Assembly: GCA_019671135.1 (NCBI GenBank) | Contig: JAHRHY010000009.1 | Location: 434,001 to 498,000 of the forward strand | Source: Linnemannia hyalina | Lineage: Eukaryota > Mortierellomycota > Mortierellomycetes > Mortierellales > Mortierellaceae | DNA: 64,000 bases | Direction: 5' to 3' | Shown here: piece by piece, positions 44,349 to 56,647 of the stretch | Layout of the letters: every line of letters begins with the position of its first letter | How positions within the stretch are numbered: position 1 is the stretch's first letter | The notes under the pieces: generated by a model | Database searches by the model: none | Told to the model about the DNA's origin: nothing | The model's input: the letters and a program-made list of their open reading frames with translations, nothing else | Program-made: the position numbers and the translations under genes

Positions 44349-46016
44349 TTCTAGATAAGGCGATAATGCAAGTAGGAGAGGTTGTCCGTATCAGTCTTCT
44401 GTTTGTTCGGGCATAGGTTCTCCTAGAGTGCCACTGAGGGAAGCACTGTTCGTTCCATGGTCTCTTCATCGAGCTGTGCAGAGTGGGTTGATGGGTTCTG
44501 GTGGATCATAGTTTCCATTCGTGCTCTTTCAGAGGTTCCTGATCGTTTGAGTGATTGGTGTATTGTTATTGTAGTCTTCCTGCATCCCGAAAGTAGATGA
44601 ACTCTTCTCCTCCTTGCAGGCAGTAGAAGTTCCGTGCGGTAAAAAAGGGATCCCCGTAGATAAAGGCCGTTGGACATCCGTTTTTGATGGTTCTTTTTCG
44701 ACATGATGATAGCATCTGCCGATGAAGATGGATTGGTGGTGAGTTGGTGTATGGTTCCTGCGGCATGATGGTGATCCGTCAATGGATGTTTTGTCGTTGG
44801 TACAGATGTCGATGGGTGTACATCCTCTCCTTCACATCGATTTCCTATGAGCCAGGCTAATCAGAAGGCCCTATTGGACTGCTGAATATGAAATTCGTTC
44901 GCACCTGAAATGCGTTGGGATAGAGGCAGAACCAAGCTCGCCCCACCCCGCCTTCAATCAAAAAGGGAGAAATCACGGCAGACTCCTGTCAGAGTTCTTA
45001 AGGGGAGCTTCATTCTTTTCACTTTCTTGTCATTTCTCTCACTTTCTAGTTCTACGCCTTATGCTATTCAATGGCCCCACCTTCAATTGCATCCTCTCCA
45101 CTCTTGTTCGCCAGAAGAGCAGATTAAAAGGTTTTGGAATACATTTGACGATTGACAAAGGCACAAGGAAGGTGAAAGTGTGCAGACTGAATCGGAAGAC
45201 CGTTTCCTTATTTCTTCCATATTGTCGCCATGGTCATCATTGGATCGGGTTCCTATCTCGGCGAACAATGGATGAGAAGGGGCATTATCGTGAATGAAAG
45301 ATTGAGGGAGTGTGTGGACAAGAAGGGTACGTGTGGTAGAGTACAACAACCGGATGCGGAAACTGATACATGGGCATTTGCCAAGACGAGAAGCGAGAGT
45401 GTAGTGAACCGTGTTTCTGTGTTCTAGCATGTCGAGTGGACGGAGTTGCATTGTGGACAAAGGGGTAAGAAGGAAAGGATAGAACAAAGAGAGAAAGAAA
45501 GAAGGCGTTCTGGTTTCTGTTGTTGTTGTTGATGTTGTAAGAGACACCATTATCATGGTCATTATCGGCATGGCCAAGGTTGGATAAGAACAATGAAGGT
45601 TTTTCACTGAGTCAAACAAGTTGTTGACTGGCGGGTTGGTTGTTTTGATGGACGATCAGTGAGTGATCAGCGATGATATGAATGATATGTATCAGGGAGT
45701 GCTTCGCCTCATGTACAAGTGTCAAGAACACCATGGGGCAAGAATGAGAAAAGGATAAAAAAGAGAGCTAAAAAAGAAATGAAAGAGAGTGGCGATCGTC
45801 CAATCGTCCATTCCTTCTTCGTAACTGACTCAACTCAAGTTGTCTCTTATTTTTACTCACTCTGATTTTTTTCCCTCTTCTTTTTCTCCTCCCTCTCGTT
45901 TCTCTTCTCCCTCCTTTCTAATCACCTCACCTTCTCACTTTGTTCTTCCTGTTCATCCATTACTCTCTCCTTCTTCTCCCTTTCCTTCCCTTCCTTCACT
46001 CCATTCTCATACAACC
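44349..46016. other. Divergent intergenic region between eL34 and LAMTOR1-like gene
   Basis: 1.67 kb. Short frames on both strands lack domains or splice support. From about 45850 on the plus strand is C/T-rich, leading to the ATG at 46017. It probably contains both promoters; no RNA gene was recognised. Confidence 0.4.
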
Positions 46017-49000
46017 ATGGGCTGCTGTGGAAGCAAACACTCGGATCACGACGAGGTAAACACTCCCATCATCCTCTTCATTTGCACTTCTATTCTCTTC
46101 CTACTCACGCACTCTCTCCACACCCATGCTCACGAGCCATCCATTCTCTCATCCACAACTCACCCACATCAACACACACACCCGATCAACTCAAAAATCC
46201 ACACATACCTCATTGCATCAACAACCTCCTCTTGCATGCTCCTCCAAAAAATCCTCCTTTGCCACCACTTTTCCTTTTAACAAGACCGTGCCATTCATCC
46301 AACCGCCCACTAGTACATACCTTGCACGGATGTCCCGCATCCCCTCAATGACAATCAGTTTATGCAATCATCATACCCACGTCCACACACACACTCTCTC
46401 ACTGATCTTGGTCTCCTATCCCGTCTCACCCTTTCCCTGTTTCCCACTTGTCTGAGCGCGAATAATATTACCAGCTCTGTGAAATATGTGTGTGTGGTCT
46501 TGTCAATCGCACTTTGGCTCCGCCCATCCCTACTCTCCCTTTTCTCGTTTGTGCACCCCACCCCTTCCCTCTTTGACTCTGGCCTCTTCCCTCGTATGTT
46601 GCATGCTTTGGTTTACTTGGATTTACCCCCCTATATTCAACCCACAAAACAAACACAGCACAAGTGGGTCTATGCAGATCAGGCTGACTGTCAGAGTGAC
46701 CAGAACAGCAGAAGACCGGTGATTTTGAAGGGTTGGGATCGATAGCTAAAAATGCAAAAAGCTTGAACATTTTACTCTTACTCCTATACTCTGGATCGGA
46801 GAGCGAACCCATTCTTTTCTTTTTTCTTTTTGTCAAGCTCAGGAGGAGGAAAAGGAGGGATGCAGACAGCGGGAAGAAAGGAGTACGTGTTCATTTTATC
46901 ACTCCCAGGCAGGATGAGGGAAGGACCCAAGAATGAATTTGTCAAGAGGGGACTGGCAATTACTAGAAAACAAGTATTATCGTTGTTTTAGTTATGGGAT
47001 GTTGACTTTTGGCAGACCAACATGCAAGAACACCAAGTATGAACAGAAGAGAGGCTCATCAATGCACCAATCCTGCTAGTCCTTCCTCTCTCCCTTTTCC
47101 CAACGCCCCTCCTTGTGTCTTTTGACCGAGGTAGGACACGGACCAGGACTGGTCTGTGGATGATTTTTCAATAGTCCAACGGATAGAATGGGATGGGTCA
47201 AGAAAAAATATGCTGGAACAAAGAGCAGTAGTAACACGGTCTCCCTCCAATGCCTTCACTCCATCGACCATTGTCATTGCCTACAATGAACAAAAATCCT
47301 TCCCTTCTTTCTCTTCCCTTACTTACACACTCGCAGTGCTCGCCTTGTTGATCATCCCGCCTCCTTTCGGTGATTTGAACTAGCGACCCGAAGAGGAAAA
47401 ATGAAGGCAAAACAGCAATGAACTCTTACTAATCCCCTACTGCCTTTCCTTTTTCTCTTTCCTTTTTACTGATCCACTTTTGATTAGGCTGAACGGACCC
47501 GCCTCCTGAACGAGAGCAATGATGTTCTTTCGTACGGGTAGGTGCTTTTGTTGCAGTTGTCCTCCTCTTCCTCTGGTTTTATTATATTTTTGAATTCAAA
47601 TCGCGACGATTGGGCTTGGTGAGCAAACAAAAAATACACTGAGAAAATACGAGGCGAACAGGATGTGAGGCATTAGCATTGAACGAGGATAGACGGCAAC
47701 TCAGCACAGGACACACATGCCCGAGAGTGAACAAGAACCCCAATCACGGTCCCTTCCATTCTCTCTCTTTCTCTTTCCCACCCATTTGCCCCAGCAGGGG
47801 GGATTCTGCTATGAGTACAAGACAGGGCATACTATGAGAGCATCTCCAAAAAAAAAAAAATTGTTCGCGCTCGACCAACTGAAAAAGGAAACGACACTAA
47901 AAGGGGTAGTGCACGGGAGTTGCGCAAAAGACGACTGTGCTTTCGGTTACTTCTCTGGGTGGACCAACTATTCCCATATTGCTCACAAGCAAGGGTGCAA
48001 GAGAACCAGCAAGAAAGAAAAAAAAGAGAGGGAAAAACAAAAGGAACGGCGCAGGGCAGCGGTTACGATATTTCGTAATACATTATTATCATGCCATACA
48101 ATGCAAAACGATAAGGGATTCCAATCCGACAGAATTGACATTGGCTCATCCATTCGGCTCATGCAATCATGGGCGAAGGTGATATAATTGCGACTCGCTG
48201 GCTGGCGGATAATGGCGGGAGGAGTCGATTGAAGAGGGTGAAAGAAATGCTGACACGCTTTTTGGACTGACTTGCTGGGACCCGGCCCGCTGAGCCAAAC
48301 AATCCAAAGGAAGAGGGCAAAGATAGAATAACAGGAAACAAACAAAACACCCTTCCATGAGCGCAAATAGAAAGACGTGGTGTCATGGATATTGAACACG
48401 GCTTTTGAACAATTACTGCGCTTCATTGGCCTGGGTGGCCTGTTGCTCAAGTTCATTATCCTCCCAAAAACATTGTCGTCCTCCGAGGAAAAACAAGAGT
48501 AAATGAGAGGTGGATGGCGCAGTGTTGTAGGAGGGAGCTTTTATATGTCAATGGCAACGTTCTTTCAAGCTCTGGATAGGGGAATAGAGACGAGGCATGA
48601 CGATCGACTACTATCGGCTGACAAGGGGGATATCATCATGACCAATCTCATCATGACCTTCTCTCATGCAAATACCATTTTGTTTTTGTTGATTAACACA
48701 TTTTCTTTGGCCATTGTCGGCTATGAACAAAATAGAAACAACCGGATGGTGGCAGCAAACTATGGCGAACAGAACCAAGTGCGAGAACTCGAATCATTAC
48801 AGCGCATCGTCGAAAGGACAGCAGGGTAAGTCAGCTCATCTTGTCCATCCGTTATCCGCGCCCCTTCTTTCCACCTTTGCTTTCTCTATCGAGAACCTCT
48901 TTTTTTCTTTTTTGCCAGTGGCGATGGTACCCCTACTCCTTGTAGGAGTGTTAGCTGTTCTCAGAACAATTAAGGATGTTGTTTTTTTCATCCGAATGGG

Positions 49001-51158
49001 ATATATTTGCATGGGTGGTACTTTTTCTTATCGCGATGAGAGCTCGACACGGGAAGCACAAAAGAAATAGCGCGCTTGCAGTTTTCTTGATCCATATCCA
49101 GAAAAGAAAAAAAAAAAAAAAAATGGCATTGTGAAAGACTACGGTGCATCACCCTTGTTCGCTCTTCCCATTCTTGAGAGCACATTCTCTTGAATGAGAA
49201 AGAGAACTTTGTCAACTTGCAAAAAAGGTGTATAATTGCAGTAGGGTGTGGTTGGGCCATATGCAATTGGGCAAATGCAAACAAGGAATGAGAGTTCTGA
49301 GGAGGAAGGGAAGGGAGGGACAGGTTGCGCATGATGGTTTGATGCTTTGGTGTGCCCTTTGTTTTTGTATTCGCATTGGCGACAAAACCCTGCTCGATTG
49401 GACTCTCGAGAATAAAAAGAAATCAAACAACAGCATTGCGCGTTTCCTTTGCTTTTTTTCTTCTTTGCCTCTAATGTCGCTTTGCAAGGAGAATAAAGGA
49501 GACATGAAATAGGAGAGACAAGTATCAGCGAGAGTTTCTTTTGGGCAGTGGGAGAGTAGACGCTACTTTGGATGTGGTCAACATGCAGACCACCCCCGAA
49601 TCCTTTTTTTGTTTGCTTGTGTTTCGTGTGTTTTTGCTGCTGCTGGTGGTGGTTCCTGTTGTTTTGATGAACGGTTGTGGTGGCTCGAGACCCCCCGCAC
49701 CCTGGGCATAGGTATCATTCCCATTGTTCTCCCCCCCCCCCCCCCCGCTTCCCTTTGTGCAGACAACTAAAACACCCATGATCCCTATCTCATGCCGCTG
49801 TCCCTATCGACATTGACCCATCCTCTCATCCTCCGTCCACCATTGGTTCATTCATTTTTCTCCCGCCCATTGCCACCGCTATCAATCCTCCCTTCCCCTT
49901 CTCTGCCCCCTTCCTTGACAACTTGCCTGCCCGTGTCCTTTGTCTCTGCCTTTTTTTTTTTTTGAAGAATCGATTTGATTGTTCTGCTATGTTACTATTT
50001 TCGCCTTCTGTCTCCTTGGGGAATGAGTGAATAAGGTGGTAAAGGTTAACTGCTGCTCTTCCTCCTCCTAATGTGCACGACACTTGGGGTAGGGTAGGGA
50101 CATCGGCCTGCCTTCGGAGTGATTCTGTTGAATGTGTTGTTGTTTATGATGTTTTCACGCCCTTCTTGTTACTTTTTTCCTCAGTCGGTGGTGTTTGTGA
50201 ATGTCTTTCCTTTGTCTTTTCTTCTTCGCCCCCTGTTTTATGTTTCTTTAGGATGGTGGTATTGCTGTTGTTGTCTCCCACAATTCATTACTTTACATAT
50301 ATATTGTGTTGTACACAGGGCATTCGTATCAACTATAAATACCGCGGGACTTATTCGACGATCTAGATGTCCATTTTCCCTCAATACTAATCATCAAACC
50401 CTTCATTCTTCGCTCTTCTTTCTCTTTCCTCTCTTCTTCTTTTCCCTTTTCTTTCGCACTCTCTTTCCTCCCTCTCCCCCTACATCTCACTCTCACTCGC
50501 TGCCTGCAAACAATTCGAAATATTAACAGGAATCTGATCGATATCCCATCGACATTGCAACTCGAGCGACTCCAACAACAAGAAGCCCAATTGAGATCGA
50601 ACGAGTACATCTCTGCACTCAACACCGTCAAGCTCCCTCAACAGACCATCAAGAAACTTCACAGTATGACCTCCGTCGTCAAGGCAGGCGCCGATCATCC
50701 GAGCGATCAACAGCTCCTCGAGGTCGGAGGCGTCAAGTCCACGGCATCCTCTGCTGCCAACTCACTCAAGGCTCCCTCCGTACGGGAAGTCTTGGCTGAG
50801 AAGACCATCGACTCTAAGACATTAGGATGGGTACGTTGCTTGTCTTTTGCTTTTTGTAGTTGATGGTGTTTGATGAGCGATAGAAAGGGGGGAGCGGGGT
50901 GATGGGATCATAAAACAAATGAGGGGCTCGGCTTTGTTCTTGTTACACACGACGCTTTTGCGCCTAATTTTTCCACAAAATTGGGCGGAGCGACACAGAG
51001 GCAACACTCAACTAACATGTGTGTTTTCCTTTCCTTCTGTTTCATGAATGATTTAGATGGCAAGCGCAATGGGAGAACTCCACCAGGCAACGGAGCAGAT
51101 CGACGTTGAGGATGTGGGCGAGTTGATTGTCACATTGTCTCCACCCGTCGGGCAATAA
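46017..51158 (+). CDS. LAMTOR1: LAMTOR1/Ego1-like lipidated Ragulator subunit, split by very large introns
   Basis: Four exons, 46017-46055, 47488-47537, 50530-50830 and 51057-51158, join with consistent phase into 163 residues (human LAMTOR1 is 161). The start MGCCGSKHSDHDE has Gly2 for myristoylation and two Cys for palmitoylation. AERTRLLNES, NLIDIPSTLQLERLQ and the end VGELIVTLSP match the layout of the LAMTOR1/Meh1 family. The protein would anchor the Ragulator (EGO) complex, and through it the Rag GTPases and TORC1, on the vacuole or late endosome. Introns 1 and 2 are 1,432 and 2,992 nt, far beyond the 60-250 nt usual here. Donors are GTAAAC, GTAGGT and GTACGT. The family call rests on layout rather than high identity, and an unseen small exon in intron 2 is possible. 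Confidence 0.65.
47538..50529 (+). other. 2,992-nt second intron of the LAMTOR1-like gene
   Basis: It holds a C16 tract (49731-49746) and scattered short frames. One plus-strand frame at 48503-48825 ends at a good GTAAGT donor and can be continued after a TTTTTTGCCAG acceptor at 48918 (see findings). Nothing else could be assigned. Confidence 0.5.
49731..49746 (+). repeat. Poly-C tract (C16)
   Basis: Sixteen uninterrupted C residues within intron 2 of the LAMTOR1-like gene. Such a tract is prone to sequencing and length error. Confidence 0.85.
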
Positions 51159-51585
51159 GTTGCTTGCCTCCTTTCTGTCTGTCTTTCTCTCTTGTATTAT
51201 TTTCGTCTGTCACTTTTTCCCACTTGCTTGTACTTGTCTGTTGTGGTCATGGTTGCTTCTCTCAGCGATGGCCGCATATGATATCCACCTTTCTTACCCT
51301 TCCTTTCTTTGCTGTTCTTTATTTTCTTCTTGTTTTTTTACCGCATTTTGTTTCAACATAGTATTCTCCCTTTCTTCTAATGACCCACATTTCTTACAAA
51401 AACATACACTTCATTCATCACTTCATCCAAAGCTATGGGCTGTCATCTCTTTTTTTCGTGTTGTTATGAATCTCTCCACAAAATAAAAGAAAACACTTTC
51501 AAGCGCGCACACACAGAGTTATATTACTGGTAGTTTATTCGCGTAGTGGTGGTTGTTTCGCAGGTTTGTTATGATGTGGTCCTTC
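51159..51585. other. Convergent 3' interval
   Basis: 427 bp between the stops of the LAMTOR1-like and G-gamma genes; T-rich, with an AATAAA element at about 51482. No gene is seen. Confidence 0.45.
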
Positions 51586-52293
51586 TCAGGAAATGCAGCA
51601 GCAGCCAGTGGACTGCTTGGCAAAGGGATCTGGCCCGGTCGTGCCCCACAAGCTAGGTATGAGCGCGTCTCTCGTCGTGGTCACAAATTGAATCAGGCTA
51701 TTTCACATAACCACGCAAGAACACAAGTGAAAGAAAGTGGTGGGTAAGTTCCAGTCCTCATCTCATACCTTTAAAACAAACATTGGGTGCAAAAAAGAGA
51801 AATAGGCAAACATATTTCGAAAGAGGGTAACATACCTTTTACTGGCCTCGGAGACAGGGATCCGGCGCATCTCAAGGTGTTCCCGTAGCCGCTGATTGTG
51901 TTCCAAGAACCGCTTTAACTTGACCTCGGACACGCCCGAGGGGCCCATAAACGTCGGTCCCCTCGGAAGTGCCCCCATCATCGGAGGAGACGTTGCTGAT
52001 GGCATTCCCATCGCCGAGTCGTTCATTGCCTGTTGTTGCTGTTGCTGCTGTTGACGATACTGTGGCTGTGGCTGTTGATATTGATGTTGGTGTTGTGCGG
52101 CGTGGGCTGCGGCGGTGGAGGGGGAAGAAGGCGCGGGCTGCTGTGCTCCTGTGGCGGCTGATCCTGCTTGCTGCTGCTGTTGGAGGATGACGGAGGGTGT
52201 GGCCCCGTTGGTGATACTCCCGAGCGAGTTTGAGCCCTTCAATAGGCCGTCGTAATCGTGTGCTTCGACGTCAAAATCGGATCCTGAATTCAT
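51586..52293 (-). CDS. Heterotrimeric G-protein gamma subunit with long Q-rich N-terminus
   Basis: Two exons, 52293-51836 and 51697-51586, joined in phase 2, encode 189 residues. The GGL-type helix lies at about 122-160 (SEVKLKRFLEHNQRLREHLE, then IPVSEASKSLIQF). The typical end PSLWGTTGPDPF is followed by GCCCIS. The last four residues, CCIS, form a CaaX box predicted to be farnesylated because X is Ser; the preceding Cys185 could be palmitoylated. The first 110 residues are an unusual extension rich in Q, A and H, including an eight-Gln run; most fungal gamma subunits are only about 90 residues. It should bind a G-beta and anchor it to the plasma membrane for pheromone or nutrient signalling. 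Confidence 0.92.
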
Positions 52294-53267
52294 TCTTGTT
52301 TTGTTTGTTTCGCGGTGGTTAATAAAGATGGTAGGTCCCCGACTTGGGTTTTTGGGTCGTTGTCCTGTCGGTTGTTGCTCCGTTCAGTGAAATGATTGAT
52401 CGTTTCGGGAAGAATGTGGTCGCGGTCTAATTTTGAAGGAATGAACGTTCAGCAGTCAGGTCTTTGGGCTCATTCTGGCGTCCTGCCACGAAAATTGGAG
52501 ATCGTCAGCTGTCAAGCACACGTACCAAAAGTTCTCGATGTTCTTGCTCGGTCTTGGTGGTCTGGTTCACAGCAGAAGAGGTCAATCGGAGTGGAAAGCA
52601 AAGCGTTTTCTAAGTGTTGTGGAAGTGGTGAAGATGAAAAGAAAAAAGGAGAAAAGGGTGCAACGATGGTAAGTAAACAGCAATTCACCTTTATATAAAG
52701 TCGATTGGTTCCGCCGTTTTTTTTTGAGGGATGATGTGATAGGGGCTAAAACCCCAGGGTGAACGAAAAGTGTAATATTACTGCTTAATCCTAACGACCA
52801 CAATGCGAATAAGAGAGGCGTTACATGTAGTTGGATGGGGGTTGCGGGAAGGATAAGGGGAAGGGGCAGATGTGGCCCATAGTATCTAATTGTACCTCAA
52901 ACGTAGAACAGCCCTTTACGACAGAGGAAGGAAGGAGATGAGCAGTAGCACTTGTAAAAGAAAAGGACGGTGCGGTAATGGAGTTGGGGTGGATGACAAG
53001 TCGAAAAAAATCGTCAAGAGAAGTGAGAAAAGAAGGTGAGGAACTGTTTGCAGCAGGATCAAGGATATGTCCGTTCGGAGTGAATAAACACACGCCACAA
53101 AGGACAAACAGGAGAGTGGCGTCTGAAGAAACAGAAGCCGGGTGCCGGGGATCCATAGAAAAACAACAAACAGACCGACAAAGGCGAGAAATAAATAAAC
53201 TGACAAGAAAAAAGGGATGGAATGAAGAGCAAGAGTGGTTCACTTTTTGCCGCCATCCCTTTGGTTT

Positions 53268-53272
<5 letters not shown>

Positions 53273-53318
<46 letters not shown>
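53273..53318 (+). repeat. (CT)n microsatellite
   Basis: About 22 CT dinucleotides without interruption in the gene-poor region upstream of the G-gamma gene. Confidence 0.9.
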
Positions 53319-53321
<3 letters not shown>

Positions 53322-53880
53322 CCTTTCTTCGTCTCTTTCTTCGCTTGCTCGCATGTTTGTTGGCTCTTTTATCCTCTCTCCTTTCGCCTTCCTCCTTCCT
53401 CCTCCTTCCCCCTTCTCTTTTTGTTCAATCAAAGAAAACAGTGATTTCGTGCCCGGTCAGTCAGCGAAGGGGTCTTTTCCTTACGACTTTACAACTCCTC
53501 TTCTCCTCGTCTCCTTCATTCCTTTTCTTTCTTTCCTACTTGTCGTACATGTTATTTGTGGTGTTCATCCCGTTTCCCGTCACTCCTTGATCTCCACACC
53601 GGTTTCACGGTTTCCCTCTAACTTTCTCTCTTTCTTTTTTTCTGCAATGTGGTGACAAATGAGATTCTGAGCCCAAGGCACTTGAGAAGGGGGCAAGAAA
53701 AAAATGGGGAAGCAAGGGGGAAAGTGTGGCTGGCTAGTTGTTGCATGCAAGATGGACTCTTTATGTAGTGCGAACCCTTCATTAACCAAAATATGCAAGA
53801 TGAGAAAGACGACAACGACAAAGCCGATGCAGATGGTGAAGGGGACAGAGGGAGGGAGGAAAAAGAAAGAAGGACGCTCT

Positions 53881-53926
53881 GTTTGTTTTGTTTGTTTGTT
53901 TGTTTGTTTGTTTGTTTGTTTGTTTG
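53881..53926 (+). repeat. (GTTT)n microsatellite
   Basis: About eleven GTTT tetranucleotides, with one extra T near the left end. Confidence 0.9.
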
Positions 53927-53972
53927 CCGACGGTAAATTGATGCAACACGATTTTGACCACAACAATAGCCT

Positions 53973-54329
53973 TCATTCAATTGATATCTCTATCACACGA
54001 TAATCAGGCGGGACAGCGAAGCCGTCAGGGACCTGCACAAAAAAAGATATGAATATGGATTTGCGGTGGTCCGTGGAGGTAGCAGAAAAGAGCAACATGG
54101 AGGGAAAGAGGGATCCATGTTGAGGCAGAAGGTGAATATAAACGCGACAGGGCCCTTTCGGACGCGTTGATTTGTTGGTGGTTGCGGTGATGGCCAACGG
54201 CAATTGGGCGCGGGAACAGGACCCCAGTCCGGTCCAGTCCTGATGTTGCTTGGATTCAAGAGAAAGAAAAAAAAGTGACTGTCCGTGATACACCACATCT
54301 AATCTGCCTGTCATGCTACTTGTACTCAC
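53973..54329 (-). CDS. Possible last exon of a small unrecognised gene
   Basis: A minus-strand frame ends with VPDGFAVPPDYRVIEISIE, which follows a strong acceptor-like TTTTTTTGTGCAG (exon start about 54032). Upstream on the same strand is a TATATAA element (plus-strand 54858-54864), a C/T-rich stretch like the leaders of real genes, and a GTAAAA donor after CAGAAAG (about 54537). A complete gene could not be assembled; only the 3' exon looks convincing. The true coding part may be much shorter than this frame. Confidence 0.3.
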   Translation of the reverse strand: MSTSSMTGRLDVVYHGQSLFFLSLESKQHQDWTGLGSCSRAQLPLAITATTNKSTRPKGPCRVYIHLLPQHGSLFPSMLLFSATSTDHRKSIFISFFVQVPDGFAVPPDYRVIEISIE

Positions 54330-54857
54330 TCACGCATTCTCCTCTCTTTCGAGTTACTGCGAAAGCATGCGCTCGTCGTTTTTCTGTATATTACTGTCGG
54401 CTGGGTGGTGTGTGTACCGTGGGATGGGTAGATGATGTAAGGAGAAGCAGCCCTTCTCAGCTGGTCAGAATAGAGCCAAGAGAAGAAAGACGGAATGGAG
54501 TTGGTGAAGAGGATAAAGAGAAGGAAAATATTTTACCTTTCTGAATTGGTGCGTTGAGGAAGGTTGGTTGAGAGGGGAAGTTTCAAAAGGGAAAGAAAAA
54601 ATAAGTTGATAGCGGCGAAGGAGTGGCGGTGGTTAACAAGGTTAAGCGGCGACGAAATGATTGGGAGAGGCTGAGAGTGAGTTTGGATGTTTGTTGTTGG
54701 TGGTGCGTGTAATCGGTGTGAGTGTGTGAATGAAGATCGAGAGAAGGAATTAAAAAAGAGCAATTGTTGATCTGGATGAGGAAGAGCGATTGCGAATAAG
54801 TGAATGGGAAGAAATAGGAGTGGGAATGAAGCGATCTCCTGATGGAGTGAAGTATGT

Positions 54858-54864
54858 TTATATA
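54858..54864 (-). promoter_or_regulatory. TATA-box candidate
   Basis: A TATATAA-type element (sense strand minus) lies upstream of a pyrimidine-rich leader-like stretch. It supports transcription leftwards across about 54830-53970. A TATA match alone is weak evidence. Confidence 0.3.
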
Positions 54865-56647
54865 AGAGAAAAGGGAGGGAGAGGGATGTGAGAGGGAAAA
54901 GGAATGAAAAAGAGAGAGAGCGCAAGAGAAGGAAAAGTGGCCATGGATTGATAGAGAGAAAAGGCCAGAACGTGGTCAATGCAACAACCAGCTTGAGAGC
55001 AATACAGCCAAAGCATGTATGAAACCCATGTGCAGTTAAAAGGCTAATTTATATTCATGCACATCGAAAGAGGTGAAACACAACGCGTCGTTTTTTTTTT
55101 GGTCGCGTCCATCTCTCGACCTAAAAGCACTCTCTTGACACCCAGTTCGCAACCGTAGCCGGAACCGAAGATAACGATAGCTTGACTCCCGTTCATCCTG
55201 CCTGGTAACTTCTCTAGTGTCGCCGTGTTTCTTTTTTTTACGCCGCTCTGCTCAAATCAAACAGGTAAAACAAGGACGCATACAGATGAACCAAGGGATG
55301 CTGTGGGACTCACTCACCCTCATAATTGATACTGACCAATGCAACAAGCTCCACCATTAACGATCTCTTTGGTCGGAAAAGCCATATACCATTACCAGGA
55401 TGGTCATACATGACTACCTTAAGATCATACTTCGGGGTTTTTTTTGTTCTTAAGGCCTTCAAGGCTCGTTATCAGTCTCCCTTTTTTTTATCTATTCACC
55501 ATCTCGTTTCTTTAACACCCTTCAGCCGAACCACCCCAGTGAAATACGTCGAAAGCGCAATTTATCAACAGCTCAACCGCTCAGACAACTCTGATAGCAA
55601 TTATAAAGACCGCTGCCGTACTGCGATAAAATAAGAATTATTGACGCAAACGACAGTCAATAACGAAAGTTGTACCTCAAGCAGGCAAAAAAAAGTGGTT
55701 GATCGTCGTCCTGAGTGTGTATCAAACGAAATGTACGCCAAGGAAACCAAGCATCCGCTTCAGAAATGCCTTGGGGAGAGAAAAGGCAGAGGTTTGGAGA
55801 CGCCGTAGGAAATCTGTAATGATGTTTGGTAAGCTAGAGAAATATGCGATTGGACCACAAGAAATCGGTCTGCTTGCGAGTCGAAGACAGTCTACAACTC
55901 AGCATAAGAGTCAGGGCGGAGTGAAGTCCACCAGAGATCGACATGATGGATTTCTTGGTCAAATTTGAAAGGAGAACCGGAGCGGATGACGTCCAGATCC
56001 TCGCGCAAAAAGTACAATAGGGAACCAAAAACAAAGTTATGTAACAAAAAATACGAACATGTCGACTCGACCGCCGCTCCATGAAACACAAAAGAAAAAA
56101 TGGGCATTGTAGTGGATGACCAAAAAGACGTTCAGAAGGGGTAAGGATGTGAAACAAGTATCGCGACGTCCAATCCACTGCTCCGCAGCTGCTTTCCAAG
56201 CGACATGTCTTCGCCCTATCCTAATCGATTGCCGAATATGATCAATATGTGAAAAGACAAAAGGGATGAAGAGAACGTTCGATCTTTGTTTCAGCAGCGG
56301 AAAAATAAATGCCTGGGTACGAAGTCGTCAACATAATACCCGCATCCGCCTACAACTATTCTCGTTTCTTAACAGAGGCAAGTCCATCCTTTTCAACAAT
56401 TCACCTTGACAATCATCACGCTACCATCATTTACTACTGCAGAAAGACCGTTGTATAAAAGTGCACTGAGAAGACCTCACAAATTCAGGAAAGAAAAGGT
56501 TAAACCATTTGTGTATCCATGACCAAGGTGCATTTTTTTTGTCAATAGCTATCAGCGCGTATCGCCAACACAGTCTCCTATCCTCCTATATCCTCAAAAC
56601 CAAAACCAACCCACTCCGTCATCTTCACAACCTCAATGTTGCATAAT

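Larger units (their letters stand above)
52294..56647. other. Gene-poor, repeat-bearing region
   Basis: 4.4 kb upstream of the G-gamma gene. It contains a CT microsatellite and a GTTT microsatellite (listed separately) and a possible minus-strand transcript around 53973-54870. In 55300-56500 there are only short broken frames; one on the minus strand (55892-56107, GSPFKFDQEIHHVDLWWTSL) looks protein-like but has stops on both sides and no splice support. It could be a decayed gene. Confidence 0.4.

Noticed and set aside
53273..53926. CRISPR-like or satellite array
   Set aside because: Only simple CT and GTTT microsatellites are present; there are no spaced direct repeats.
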